Assembly: GCA_023434145.1 (NCBI GenBank)
Contig: JAEYTI010000355.1
Span: forward strand, 1 to 22,393
DNA from: Chloroflexota bacterium
GTDB taxonomy: Bacteria > Chloroflexota > Anaerolineae > Anaerolineales > Anaerolineaceae
Length of the DNA: 22,393 bases
Reading direction: 5' to 3'
Made by a program: the position numbers and the translations under genes. The notes below the pieces were generated by a model, which ran no database searches, had not been told where the DNA came from, and saw only the letters and a program-made list of their open reading frames with translations. Positions 14,228 through 20,906 of this stretch are shown here, piece by piece; the first letter of the stretch is position 1, and the number at the start of each line of letters is the position of its first letter.

Positions 14228-15753
14228 AGATTTGGGTACTCCTGCTGATCCTTCTGGTGGACATAGGAGTCGTGGTGGGAGTGACGTACTTCGTTACCCG
14301 CGCCATGATGAACCGCTTCCGGCAGGATCAGACTGCCCGCGCGGATAATGTTATCACGATCGCCAATGAGAACGCTAAGACCATCGAGCTCGAGGCGAAG
14401 GACCGGGCGCTGAAGTATATCCAGGAGGCGGAGACGGATATTCAGCGCCGCCGCAAAGAAGTATCGCTGGAAGACGAGCGCGTGCAGAAGCGCCGCACCG
14501 AGCTGGATCATCGCATTGAGCGTTTGGAGCAGCGCGAGCAAGCGCTGAACAAACGCCAGAGTGCGCTTGATAAGCGCGTGAATGATGTTGAGAAAGCCGC
14601 CTCGCAGCAGTTGGCCGAGCTGCAGCGCATCGCGCAGATGACAATTGATGAGGCCCGCACCGTGGTGCTGGCAGAGGCCGAGAAGGAAGGCCGCAACGAT
14701 ATGGCCCGCATTATTCGCCAAATTGAGGCGGAAGCTCGCCAGGAAGGCGAGAAACGCGCCCGCGAGATCATCGCGGATGCCATCCAGCGTGTGGCTTCAG
14801 AGCACGTTTCTGAGGTGACCACTTCGGTCGTGCCGCTGCCAAATGAAGAAATGAAGGGACGCATCGTGGGCCGCAACGGGCGCAACATCCGCGCCTTTGA
14901 GCAGGTTGCCGGTGTGGACGTGATTGTAGACGATACGCCCGAGGCGGTGACCGTCTCGTGCTTTGATCCGGTGCGGCGCGAAGTTGCCCGCCGTGCCCTG
15001 GGCCGCCTGATCCTGGACGGTCGTATTCACCCCGCGCACATCGAGAAGATTCTCAACGATGAGCAGCGGCTGGTGGAGAAGGATATTGAGGTGGCGGGTG
15101 ATCAGGCTGCCTTCGATGCCAATGTGGCTGGCATTCACCCCGAGATCCTGAAGGTTCTTGGGCGATTGAAGTACCGCACCTCCTACGGACAAAATCAGCT
15201 ATCGCACGCCGTGGAAGTCTCCAAGCTGGCGGCAGTGATTGCCTCAGAACTGGGCGCGGACGTGGAAATTTCGAAGGCTGGCGCGCTGCTGCACGATCTG
15301 GGCAAAGCAATGGACCATAATACCGAGGGCACGCATGCCCAGATCGGCGCGGAATTTGCCAAACGCCACGGTGTGAACGCCCGCGTAGTCAACTGCATTG
15401 CCTCGCACCATCATGAGATTGAGCAGGAATCGGTGGAGGCGGTGATTGTGGAAGCCGCGGATGCCATCTCCGGCGCCCGCCCCGGCGCTCGCCGCGAGGA
15501 TCTGGAGCTGTATATCAAGCGCCTGCGCGCCCTGGAAGACCTGGCGAACTCCTTCAAGGGCGTCAGCCAGAGCTACGCCATCCAGGCCGGACGCGAAGTG
15601 CGTATCATGGTTCGCCCAGAAGAAGTGGACGACCTGGCCTCTACCCGCCTGGCCCGCGACATTGCCAAGAAGGTGGAAGAGACCATGCAGTATCCCGGCC
15701 AGATCAAGGTAACCGTCATCCGCGAAACCCGCGCCGTCGATTACGCGAAATAA
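14215..15753 (+). CDS. rny: Ribonuclease Y
   Basis: Membrane-anchored endoribonuclease that starts mRNA decay. The 512-residue protein has the full RNase Y order: one N-terminal membrane helix (about 7-29), a long charged coiled coil (about 40-200), a KH RNA-binding domain with MKGRIVGRNGRNIRAFE (about 213-229) and an HD hydrolase domain (about 330-425) with the metal pair in ALLHDLGKAMDH (His360-Asp361 by my count) and SHHHEIE further on. The C-terminal region ends VIRETRAVDYAK, as in the family. The start overlaps the recX stop by 13 nt, with GAGGATGAAGAG just ahead. A 31-bp stem terminator begins immediately behind the stop. Confidence 0.97.
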   Translation: MVTIEIWVLLLILLVDIGVVVGVTYFVTRAMMNRFRQDQTARADNVITIANENAKTIELEAKDRALKYIQEAETDIQRRRKEVSLEDERVQKRRTELDHRIERLEQREQALNKRQSALDKRVNDVEKAASQQLAELQRIAQMTIDEARTVVLAEAEKEGRNDMARIIRQIEAEARQEGEKRAREIIADAIQRVASEHVSEVTTSVVPLPNEEMKGRIVGRNGRNIRAFEQVAGVDVIVDDTPEAVTVSCFDPVRREVARRALGRLILDGRIHPAHIEKILNDEQRLVEKDIEVAGDQAAFDANVAGIHPEILKVLGRLKYRTSYGQNQLSHAVEVSKLAAVIASELGADVEISKAGALLHDLGKAMDHNTEGTHAQIGAEFAKRHGVNARVVNCIASHHHEIEQESVEAVIVEAADAISGARPGARREDLELYIKRLRALEDLANSFKGVSQSYAIQAGREVRIMVRPEEVDDLASTRLARDIAKKVEETMQYPGQIKVTVIRETRAVDYAK

Positions 15754-15819
15754 GCAATCCGTACCTCTAACATAAAAAGACCCCGCAAGGGGTCTTTTTA
15801 TGTTAGAGGTACGGATTGC
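15754..15819. terminator. Bidirectional 31-bp perfect hairpin shared by rny and the MBL-fold gene
   Basis: Arms 15754-15784 and 15789-15819 match without error around the 4-nt loop GCAA, a GNRA tetraloop closed by C-G. The inner stem carries AAAAAGACCCC paired with GGGGTCTTTTT, and TTTTTA follows the GC-rich top. It starts directly after the rny stop (plus strand), and its right arm contains the last four sense codons and the stop of the convergent metallo-beta-lactamase-fold gene, so it can end both transcripts. Confidence 0.9.
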
Positions 15820-16432
15820 CAGCCAATTCTTCTTCGATGGTAGTTTCGGGGCCGTGGCCGCTGAGCAGGCGCGTTTGCACGGGCAGCGTGAGCACTTGCT
15901 CGCGGATCGACTGCATCAGCACTGCCTGGCTTCCGCCGGGCAGGTCCGTGCGCCCAATGCCGTGGTAGAAGATCACGTCGCCGACCAGCATAGCGCCAGC
16001 CTCCGCTGCATAGAACATCACGTGCCCGGGGGTATGGCCGGGCGCATGGCGCACCTCGAGCCGGGATTCGCCCAGGGTAATTATTTGGCCGTGCTCAAAG
16101 TGGATCGAAGGGTCGGGGCCGGGCGCTATGTTCATGCCAAACAGGCGCGCGCCGCCGCCCTGCTGCCACAGCGGAAGATCCGCGGTGTGCAGTCCTACCG
16201 GCAGTGTGGCTTTCCCGGTGGCCTGCTGGATCACCTGCACCCCGGCGATGTGATCGAAGTGAGCGTGGGTTAGCCAGATGGCGGCAAGGTCCCAGCCGTG
16301 CTTTTCGACGATCTCAAGCACCAGCTCGCTGTCGAAGCTCGGGTCCACCACCACGGCTTGACCGCTGTCTGCCAGCAGGTAGGTGTTATTCTCCATCGGG
16401 CCAAGCACCAGTCGAACAATTTCAAGCGTCAT
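15803..16432 (-). CDS. Metallo-beta-lactamase-fold hydrolase (glyoxalase II / YcbL-like)
   Basis: A 209-residue single-domain MBL-fold hydrolase, predicted cytoplasmic. Metal ligands are in the classical order: THAHFDH (about 55-61), the His of APGHTPGH (about 129-136), the Asp of LVGDVIF (about 149-155) and the His of LSGHGPETT (about 189-197). This set is typical of the short glyoxalase II-like group that hydrolyses thioesters or persulfides; no rhodanese domain is attached. Its ATG shares one base with the stop of the upstream MFS gene (TGATG), which indicates translational coupling. The final codons lie inside the shared terminator hairpin. The true substrate is unknown. Confidence 0.9.
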   Translation of the reverse strand: MTLEIVRLVLGPMENNTYLLADSGQAVVVDPSFDSELVLEIVEKHGWDLAAIWLTHAHFDHIAGVQVIQQATGKATLPVGLHTADLPLWQQGGGARLFGMNIAPGPDPSIHFEHGQIITLGESRLEVRHAPGHTPGHVMFYAAEAGAMLVGDVIFYHGIGRTDLPGGSQAVLMQSIREQVLTLPVQTRLLSGHGPETTIEEELAGNPYL

Positions 16433-17604
16433 CAGTCTCCCTCCATTTGCTTCAGGGGGCGGCTAACCGGGACGTTGGGGTGGTTTGCCCGCCCCTGGTT
16501 GAGCAAGAAGAAATTGATCACTACCATAACGCCGATGCTGATGATACTAACAACATAAACCGTGTGCGGGTTGCGATCGTACAGAAAGCCTGCTGCCAGC
16601 GGGGCGACGATGGAGGCAAGGGCGTTGGCGGTTTCCACCAATCCAAATGCCAGACCAACCTCTCCAGCTTTGACGATCGAGCGTGCATATGCAAGCGCCA
16701 TTGAGCGGCACAGGCGGTACCCGCCGATAAAGAAGTAGCCGGCTGTTAACAGGAAAGGCGTCTCGGAACGCCACAGCGATAGGGCGAACAACCCAACCAG
16801 CACCTGCCCGAGCAGAAAGCCCGCGGTGGCGTTCAAGTGACCGGCGGATAGCATGATCAGCGCATTGCCCAGGCTGCCCACTGCGCCGATGACGCCGATC
16901 TGCTGCAGGTCGAAGCTGTGCTGGTTTTGCAAGTAGTTGGGGGTCAGCGGCTGCGGTAGGATCATGGTGAACAGGCTGAGGAAGATCAACGCCACCAACC
17001 CAAAGAAGCGCGGGTTGCTTGTCAGGCTGGGCTTTAACGCATGCGCTTCGCGCTGCTCTTCTTCTGGCGCCTTGCGCGTAGTGAGTACGATCAGAGTTGA
17101 TCCAAAGAAGATGACCGCGGCAATCTGATAGACAATTTGCAGCCCGAACCGCTGGCCGATCACCCCACCAACTAGCGGGCCGACAAATGCACCCAGGTGA
17201 AACATGGCCGAAACGACCGTCAGCGCCCGCTCGACCGACCACTTGCCGCGCACGCTGGCAATGTAGCTGTTCATTGGCGCGGTGACAAAGGAGGTCAGGC
17301 CGTAGATCAGCAGGCCCGCTACAAATACCGGCAGCGAACCAGCCCAGGCCATGATCACCGCGGAAATGGTCCCCAATACCCACGATGCCCACATGACGGG
17401 GCGCGAGCCAATCCGGTCGGCTAGCATGCCAGCCGGGATCTGCACCAGTGCCATTGCCGCGCCCATTGCGCTGAGGATACCGCCGATTTTCACTGGGTCG
17501 GCTCCCCAGTTTTGCAGTGTAAGCGTTATGAAAATCAAAAACATCCCTTCGCCCACGCCCCAGGCAAAGAGTGAGACCATCATCACCCGCAGATCACGCG
17601 TCAT
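16432..17604 (-). CDS. MFS transporter
   Basis: A 390-residue integral membrane protein of the major facilitator superfamily with about 12 predicted helices in two halves. The family loop 2-3 signature is GMLADRIGSRPVMWASW (about 59-75). A charged central loop follows TTRKAPEEEQREAHALK (about 175-191). A YhfC/YcaD-like sugar or drug exporter would fit, but no substrate signature is visible. The start lies 5 nt behind the stop of the M24 peptidase gene, with GGGTAGGGCGG as ribosome site overlapping that stop, and the end overlaps the MBL-fold gene by 1 nt. The three genes form one operon. A link to peptidase products is possible but unproven. Confidence 0.9.
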   Translation of the reverse strand: MTRDLRVMMVSLFAWGVGEGMFLIFITLTLQNWGADPVKIGGILSAMGAAMALVQIPAGMLADRIGSRPVMWASWVLGTISAVIMAWAGSLPVFVAGLLIYGLTSFVTAPMNSYIASVRGKWSVERALTVVSAMFHLGAFVGPLVGGVIGQRFGLQIVYQIAAVIFFGSTLIVLTTRKAPEEEQREAHALKPSLTSNPRFFGLVALIFLSLFTMILPQPLTPNYLQNQHSFDLQQIGVIGAVGSLGNALIMLSAGHLNATAGFLLGQVLVGLFALSLWRSETPFLLTAGYFFIGGYRLCRSMALAYARSIVKAGEVGLAFGLVETANALASIVAPLAAGFLYDRNPHTVYVVSIISIGVMVVINFFLLNQGRANHPNVPVSRPLKQMEGD

Positions 17605-17609
17605 CCGCC

Positions 17610-18716
17610 CTACCCGAGTACGATCAGCTCGCGCGGCAGGTCAGAGAGCGTCTCTGCGCCGGTTTCGGTGATGACAACGTTATCCTCAATGCGCACGCCG
17701 TTCCGCCCGGTCAAATAAATACCTGGCTCCACGGTGAAGGCCATGCCCGGCTGGAGAATCAGATCGTTCTCGCCGAACATATAGGGCGGCTCGTGGCCTT
17801 CCATGCCGATGCCATGCCCGGTGCGGTGGAAGAACTGCGGGCCATAGCCGCCTTCTTCGATCACCACGCGCGCGGCGCGGTCCACGTCTCCGGCGGGGAT
17901 GCCCGGTCTGGCGGCCTTACGTCCGGCTTCGTTCGCCAGCAGTACCAGCCCGGCGATTTGACGGTATTCAGGCGCAGGCTCGCCGATGGAGAAGGTGCGG
18001 GTCAGGTCGGAGATGTAGCCGTTGTAGGATGCGCCCCAGTCGATCACCAGCAGATCGCCTTCTTGCAGCGGGCGGATAGAGGGCGAAGCGTGTGGGTCGG
18101 CGGAGTTCGGCCCGCCAGAGACGATCGGCTGGAAGGGCAGCTCGCCATCCGAGCCGGCGCGCATCAGGTTGATCATCAGCTCGGCTGCGACCTGTCGTTC
18201 GGTTACCCCGGCTTTGATGTAGGGTAGGGTAGCCGTCAGCGCCTCTTGCGCGATCCGCACAGCCTGGCGCATTGCTTCTACCTCGGCGGCATCCTTCTGC
18301 ATCCGCAGGCCATTGAGCACGCCTTCCGCGGAGACGAATGCTGCGCCGGGGATAGCCTCTTCCAAGAATTTCAATTCCAGAAAGCGCAGGCGGTTCGGCT
18401 CAACGCCGATGGTCTTGCCACCCAGCCCCAGCGACTGCGAAGCAGCCTGGAAGGCCTGCCCCCATAGAGCCGGGTTATCACCAAAGGGGAAGGTTTCGAG
18501 CAAGACCCCCGCTTTGCTGGCCTTGGTCATCTCTAATTCTGGCAGCACCAGGACGGGATTGCTGCCCGGCACGAACAGGAGCACGGTCGGGCGTTCCATC
18601 AAGTGAAAACTCAGCCCGGTAAGATACGTGAGGGTAGGGCCAGGGTTGAGGGCAAGCGCATCCAATCCGGCTTCGCGGATGGCGCGGCTCAGGCGTTCAA
18701 AGCGGGCATTGTGCAT
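17610..18716 (-). CDS. M24-family aminopeptidase (Xaa-Pro dipeptidase/aminopeptidase P-like)
   Basis: A 368-residue cytoplasmic metallopeptidase. The N-terminal creatinase-like domain spans about 1-130 and the pita-bread catalytic domain about 140-368. The five metal ligands of M24 are visible: both Asp in VIDWGASYNGYISDLTRTF, the His in HRTGHGIGMEGHEPP, and the Glu residues in FTVEPGIYL and VRIEDNVVI. This is the Xaa-Pro type, which releases N-terminal residues ahead of proline, and not methionine aminopeptidase, which lacks the first domain. The ATG at 18716 follows AGGAGG by 7 nt; a longer frame to 18839 has no such site. It heads the M24-MFS-MBL operon and is read from a promoter divergent from the membrane-protein operon. 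Confidence 0.93.
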   Translation of the reverse strand: MHNARFERLSRAIREAGLDALALNPGPTLTYLTGLSFHLMERPTVLLFVPGSNPVLVLPELEMTKASKAGVLLETFPFGDNPALWGQAFQAASQSLGLGGKTIGVEPNRLRFLELKFLEEAIPGAAFVSAEGVLNGLRMQKDAAEVEAMRQAVRIAQEALTATLPYIKAGVTERQVAAELMINLMRAGSDGELPFQPIVSGGPNSADPHASPSIRPLQEGDLLVIDWGASYNGYISDLTRTFSIGEPAPEYRQIAGLVLLANEAGRKAARPGIPAGDVDRAARVVIEEGGYGPQFFHRTGHGIGMEGHEPPYMFGENDLILQPGMAFTVEPGIYLTGRNGVRIEDNVVITETGAETLSDLPRELIVLG

Positions 18717-18774
18717 GGAGTTCCTCCTGGGGGCGAGTTTCTTTCGGCAGCCGTTATTGAGACAAGCAGCCAGA

Positions 18775-18801
18775 ATTATACCGGGATTTGCCACTTGACA
18801 A
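18775..18801 (-). promoter_or_regulatory. Promoter of the M24-MFS-MBL operon
   Basis: On the minus strand TTGTCA (18801-18796) is followed, at 15 bp, by TATAAT (18780-18775). The spacing is short, but the -10 is consensus. The -35 overlaps the -35 of the divergent plus-strand promoter, so RNA polymerase cannot occupy both at once. Confidence 0.55.
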
Positions 18802-18823
18802 CAGGCGTCGGATTCACTATACT
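18795..18823 (+). promoter_or_regulatory. Promoter of the membrane-protein/winged-helix operon
   Basis: TTGACA (18795-18800), a 17-bp spacer and TATACT (18818-18823). Transcription should start near 18830, within an inverted repeat (18820-18858), giving a leader of about 40 nt before the first gene of the operon. Confidence 0.8.
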
Positions 18824-18858
18824 GCAAATAACTTTGCAATACAAATTGATTTGCAGTA
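18820..18858 (+). promoter_or_regulatory. Candidate operator: TACTGCAAAT ... ATTTGCAGTA
   Basis: A perfect 10-bp inverted repeat (18820-18829 and 18849-18858) separated by 19 bp overlaps the -10 box and the start site. A third related element, TTTGCAAT (18833-18840), lies between the arms. It is well placed for autoregulation by the winged-helix protein encoded at the end of this operon; that link is inference. Confidence 0.55.
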
Positions 18859-18869
18859 CGGAGGTTGCC

Positions 18870-19472
18870 ATGAATGAGTTAGAGCGCGCAAAGTACTTAA
18901 GCCTGTATTATGATGCTCTCAAAGGGCTGCGGCTGGTGCCGCTTGGGCTGTTTATGGTGCTGATCGCCTTACGGGATCGATATGACTGGGCCTGGCTGGG
19001 TACAACGGGGGATATGACCTATACGCTGCCACTGCTGCTGTTGATGATTGGGTTGTACTTCGCTGCCAACTACTACTACGCCCGCCGGTATGGCAGCGTG
19101 CAGCCGCGCAATCGCGAGACACAGTGGGCGTGGAGCTGCGGAATGATCGCACTGTTTGTCGTGGCGATCTTCGTGGATATGCGTGCGGGACTTCCATTCA
19201 GCACAGTCAGTCTTTGGATCAGTGCGCTGCTGCTGATTGCGGGGTGGAAGTCTCGTCGCTTTCATTACCTGCTGGCTGGAACGGTGATGTCCATCCTCAC
19301 GCTGATGCCGTTGGCGCCGGGGGTAGAAAATCCAATGCAGTATATGCCGTACAGCTTTCTGTTCGGCATGACGCTTGGCTTGGTGTGGATTATGCTGGGG
19401 CTGGTGGATCATTTTATCCTGGTGCGCCAGATGCGCCCGGTGCATGGGGGTGATTATGCCCGAGCTGAGTAA
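18870..19472 (+). CDS. Multi-span membrane protein, first of two tandem paralogues
   Basis: A 200-residue protein starting MNELERAKYLSLYYD, with about six predicted membrane helices and short charged loops (YARRYGSVQPRN at about 68-79). I recognise no enzyme or transport motif. It is the same length as the next gene and aligns with it from end to end (LKGLRLVPLGLFM against LQGLKLLPFGLFM; LGTTGDMTYTLP against LGEAGDCTYTLP; RRYGSVQ against RRFGSVQ), so they are tandem duplicates that have since diverged. The ATG follows ACGGAGG by 5-6 nt. The stop overlaps an 11-codon remnant of the regulator gene's start. Membrane proteins of this layout next to a winged-helix regulator may be its signalling partner or its regulated target; function is unknown. 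Confidence 0.85.
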   Translation: MNELERAKYLSLYYDALKGLRLVPLGLFMVLIALRDRYDWAWLGTTGDMTYTLPLLLLMIGLYFAANYYYARRYGSVQPRNRETQWAWSCGMIALFVVAIFVDMRAGLPFSTVSLWISALLLIAGWKSRRFHYLLAGTVMSILTLMPLAPGVENPMQYMPYSFLFGMTLGLVWIMLGLVDHFILVRQMRPVHGGDYARAE

Positions 19473-19491
19473 CAGTCTGGCGGCAAAGTGA
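19456..19491 (+). pseudogene. 11-codon remnant of the winged-helix regulator's 5' end
   Basis: The frame reads MPELSNSLAAK then TGA and starts 17 nt before the end of the first membrane gene. The real regulator begins MPELSDDLAAV and overlaps the second membrane gene by the same 17 nt. The first 15 bases are identical, and 25 of the 33 coding bases match. A GGGGGTG ribosome site is still present. The simplest reading is that the duplication unit included the regulator's first codons, cut off at the joint. It might still be translated as a coupling peptide. Confidence 0.7.
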
Positions 19492-19513
19492 TCTGTAATA
19501 CGGAGGAATAGTG

Positions 19514-20116
19514 ATGAACGAGATGGAGCGGGCTCAGTACATTACGCGTAATTTTCAAGCTCTTCAAGGGCTAAAGCTGCTGCCATTTGGCCTTTTTATG
19601 CTGCTCATGTCCACACGTGACCTGGGGTGGCCATGGCTGGGCGAAGCGGGCGACTGCACATATACCCTTCCGATGTTTCTGGTGTGTATCATCCTGTACA
19701 TGGTGATCGACCGATATTACAAACGGCGGTTTGGCTCCGTTCAGCAGAAAGATGCTAGTACGCAGTGGTTGCTAGGGATTGCCATGGTGGGGGCGTTCTT
19801 TGGCTTGCTTATTTTTGAGGTAGCCGTAAAGCCTCCATTCAGCCTGATCTTCCTGTTGATCAGTGCCTTGCTAATTTATGCCGGTATCCGCACGCAGCGC
19901 TGGTACTATTGGGCGATTGGAGTTGTTCTCATCGCCTTAAACCTGCTGCCGGTGATTTTGAGTCTCACCCGGGAAGATTTAATCTCAGGGATGTTCGGTT
20001 TTTGGTGGAACTTCGCGCTGGGCCTTGGGTGGTGCGTGATTGGCCTGTTAGATCACATTCGCCTGGTGCGTGGGATGAACCTGCTAGGGGAGGGTGCTCA
20101 TGCCCGAGCTGAGTGA
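19514..20116 (+). CDS. Multi-span membrane protein, second of two tandem paralogues
   Basis: A 200-residue membrane protein (MNEMERAQYITRNFQALQG) with about six predicted helices, paralogous to the gene directly upstream and identical to it in length. The sequence before it (GATCTGTAATACGGAGG) repeats the leader of the first copy (GATTTGCAGTACGGAGG), so the duplication covered the ribosome site and part of the operator as well. The ATG at 19514 corresponds to the start of the first copy; a GTG at 19511 is in frame just ahead. Its last 17 nt overlap the winged-helix regulator. No functional motif is recognised. Confidence 0.85.
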   Translation: MNEMERAQYITRNFQALQGLKLLPFGLFMLLMSTRDLGWPWLGEAGDCTYTLPMFLVCIILYMVIDRYYKRRFGSVQQKDASTQWLLGIAMVGAFFGLLIFEVAVKPPFSLIFLLISALLIYAGIRTQRWYYWAIGVVLIALNLLPVILSLTREDLISGMFGFWWNFALGLGWCVIGLLDHIRLVRGMNLLGEGAHARAE

Positions 20117-20429
20117 TGATTTAGCGGCAGTGGACCGGTTGATCCACGAGCCGGCGCGGCTGGTGGTAATGACTGCACTTTCTACCTGCCAGTTTGCGGA
20201 CTTTTTGTTCTTGCAGCGGCTCACCGGGTTGACGGCTGGTAATCTTTCCAGCCATTTGACCAAGCTGGAAGAAGCGGGGCTGGTGTGGATCGACAAGCAG
20301 ATTGTCGGTAAGCGCCCGCGCACGCGGGTTGGCCTGAGCGATTCTGGACGCAGAGCGATCGAGGCGCACTGGAAGCAGCTCGACCAGCTCCGCACTCGCG
20401 CTGCGGAAGAAGGCAAGAATGGGGCGTAA
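20100..20429 (+). CDS. Winged-helix transcriptional regulator (MarR/ArsR-like, HTH_34 type)
   Basis: A 109-residue DNA-binding protein. The layout is that of the winged-helix family often found with small membrane proteins: an N-terminal helix, HEPARLVVMTALSTCQFADFLFLQRLTGL, then the recognition helix in TAGNLSSHLTKLEEAGLVWI (about 46-65), a wing with KQIVGKRPRTRVGLSDSGRRAI (about 67-88) and a C-terminal helix. The ATG at 20100 (MPELSDD) has GGGGAGGG 6 nt upstream; a GTG at 20094 is less likely. It overlaps the second membrane gene and is followed by a terminator. No ligand-binding Cys cluster is visible. Autoregulation through the repeat at 18820-18858 is likely but inferred. Confidence 0.85.
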   Translation: MPELSDDLAAVDRLIHEPARLVVMTALSTCQFADFLFLQRLTGLTAGNLSSHLTKLEEAGLVWIDKQIVGKRPRTRVGLSDSGRRAIEAHWKQLDQLRTRAAEEGKNGA

Positions 20430-20430
20430 G

Positions 20431-20467
20431 ATTTTCCTCTCTCGCTGTCTACTCGGGAGAGGAAAAT
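20431..20467 (+). terminator. Terminator of the winged-helix operon
   Basis: Arms ATTTTCCTCTCTCG (20431-20444) and its complement (20454-20467, with one G-U pair) surround a 9-nt loop. It begins 1 nt behind the regulator stop. The 3' flank is AAATTATG, so termination relies on the stem more than on a T-tract. Confidence 0.65.
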
Positions 20468-20478
20468 AAATTATGTCC

Positions 20479-20507
20479 TTGACAGGATACCCTGGGTAAG
20501 GTAAAAT
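20479..20507 (+). promoter_or_regulatory. Promoter of the tRNA-Ala pair
   Basis: TTGACA (20479-20484), a 17-bp spacer and TAAAAT (20502-20507). Transcription should start near 20514, about 19 nt ahead of the first tRNA, and cover both tRNAs up to the terminator at 20738-20767. Confidence 0.8.
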
Positions 20508-20532
20508 CTTGTTCGCCCGATGAGAAGAACAA

Positions 20533-20605
20533 GGGCCTGTAGCGCAGTTGGGAGCGCGCCTCAATCGCACTGAGGAGGCCAGGGGTTCGAATCCCCTCAG
20601 GTCCA
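20533..20605 (+). tRNA. tRNA-Ala (anticodon CGC)
   Basis: A complete 73-nt cloverleaf: acceptor GGGCCTG with CAGGTCC, D-arm stem GCGC/GCGC, anticodon stem CCTCA/TGAGG with loop ATCGCAC, and T-arm AGGGG-TTCGAAT-CCCCT, ending with discriminator A. The anticodon is at 20566-20568 and reads GCG. The G3-U70 wobble pair, the main alanine identity element, is present. The 3' CCA is not encoded (ACT follows). Confidence 0.95.
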
Positions 20606-20660
20606 CTGCAGTGTGCGAAGCGAGAAACGCACAGCGCTGAAGACAACAAAATAGCAACCA

Positions 20661-20733
20661 GGGCCTGTAGCGCAGTTGGGAGCGCGCCTCAATGGCATTG
20701 AGGAGGTCAGGGGTTCGAATCCCCTCAGGTCCA
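20661..20733 (+). tRNA. tRNA-Ala (anticodon GGC)
   Basis: A 73-nt cloverleaf identical to the upstream tRNA except at three positions: base 34 (C to G, giving anticodon GGC at 20694-20696), base 38 (C to T) and one variable-loop base. The G3-U70 alanine identity pair is kept. The loop has A32-U38, the pair known to be conserved in bacterial tRNA-Ala(GGC). The 3' CCA is not encoded. Both tRNAs are likely cut from one transcript. Confidence 0.95.
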
Positions 20734-20737
20734 CTAG

Positions 20738-20767
20738 AAGACACCACGAAAAACGGTGTCTTTTTTT
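20738..20767 (+). terminator. Intrinsic terminator of the tRNA pair
   Basis: AAGACACC (20738-20745) pairs with GGTGTCTT (20755-20762) around a 9-nt loop and runs into TTTTTTT (20761-20767). It starts 4 nt behind the second tRNA. Confidence 0.9.
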
Positions 20768-20815
20768 GTTTCACTACAAAAACACGCAGATACGTGTTTT
20801 TGTAGTGAAACAAAA
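20764..20815. repeat. Perfect 23-bp hairpin behind the tRNA terminator
   Basis: Arms 20764-20786 and 20793-20815 match without error around the 6-nt loop CAGATA. It shares its first T residues with the tRNA terminator's T-tract. No minus-strand gene ends here, so it looks like a second, back-up terminator; alternatively it is one of the long palindromes seen across the window. Confidence 0.75.
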
Positions 20816-20860
20816 CTCTGGTAACTGCTCTGCAGGGCGGTGCCGTTACAAATTTGCCTC

Positions 20861-20889
20861 TTGACATACTGTGTAAAGCACAGTATAGT
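20861..20889 (+). promoter_or_regulatory. padR promoter with an operator in the spacer
   Basis: TTGACA (20861-20866), a 17-bp spacer and TATAGT (20884-20889). The dyad ATACTGTG-TAAAG-CACAGTAT (20866-20873 and 20879-20886) lies across the spacer and touches both boxes, and a further ATACAGTAT lies at the start codon. This is the expected place for autorepression by the PadR protein encoded directly downstream. Confidence 0.8.
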
Positions 20890-20906
20890 GTATAAAAGGA
20901 TACAGT

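Noticed and set aside
20121..20867. Long minus-strand frame containing GPEGIRTPDLLNAIEARS twice
   Set aside because: This peptide is the well-known false product of reading a tRNA gene backwards. The two copies fall exactly on the two tRNA-Ala genes, and the rest is antisense to the winged-helix gene.
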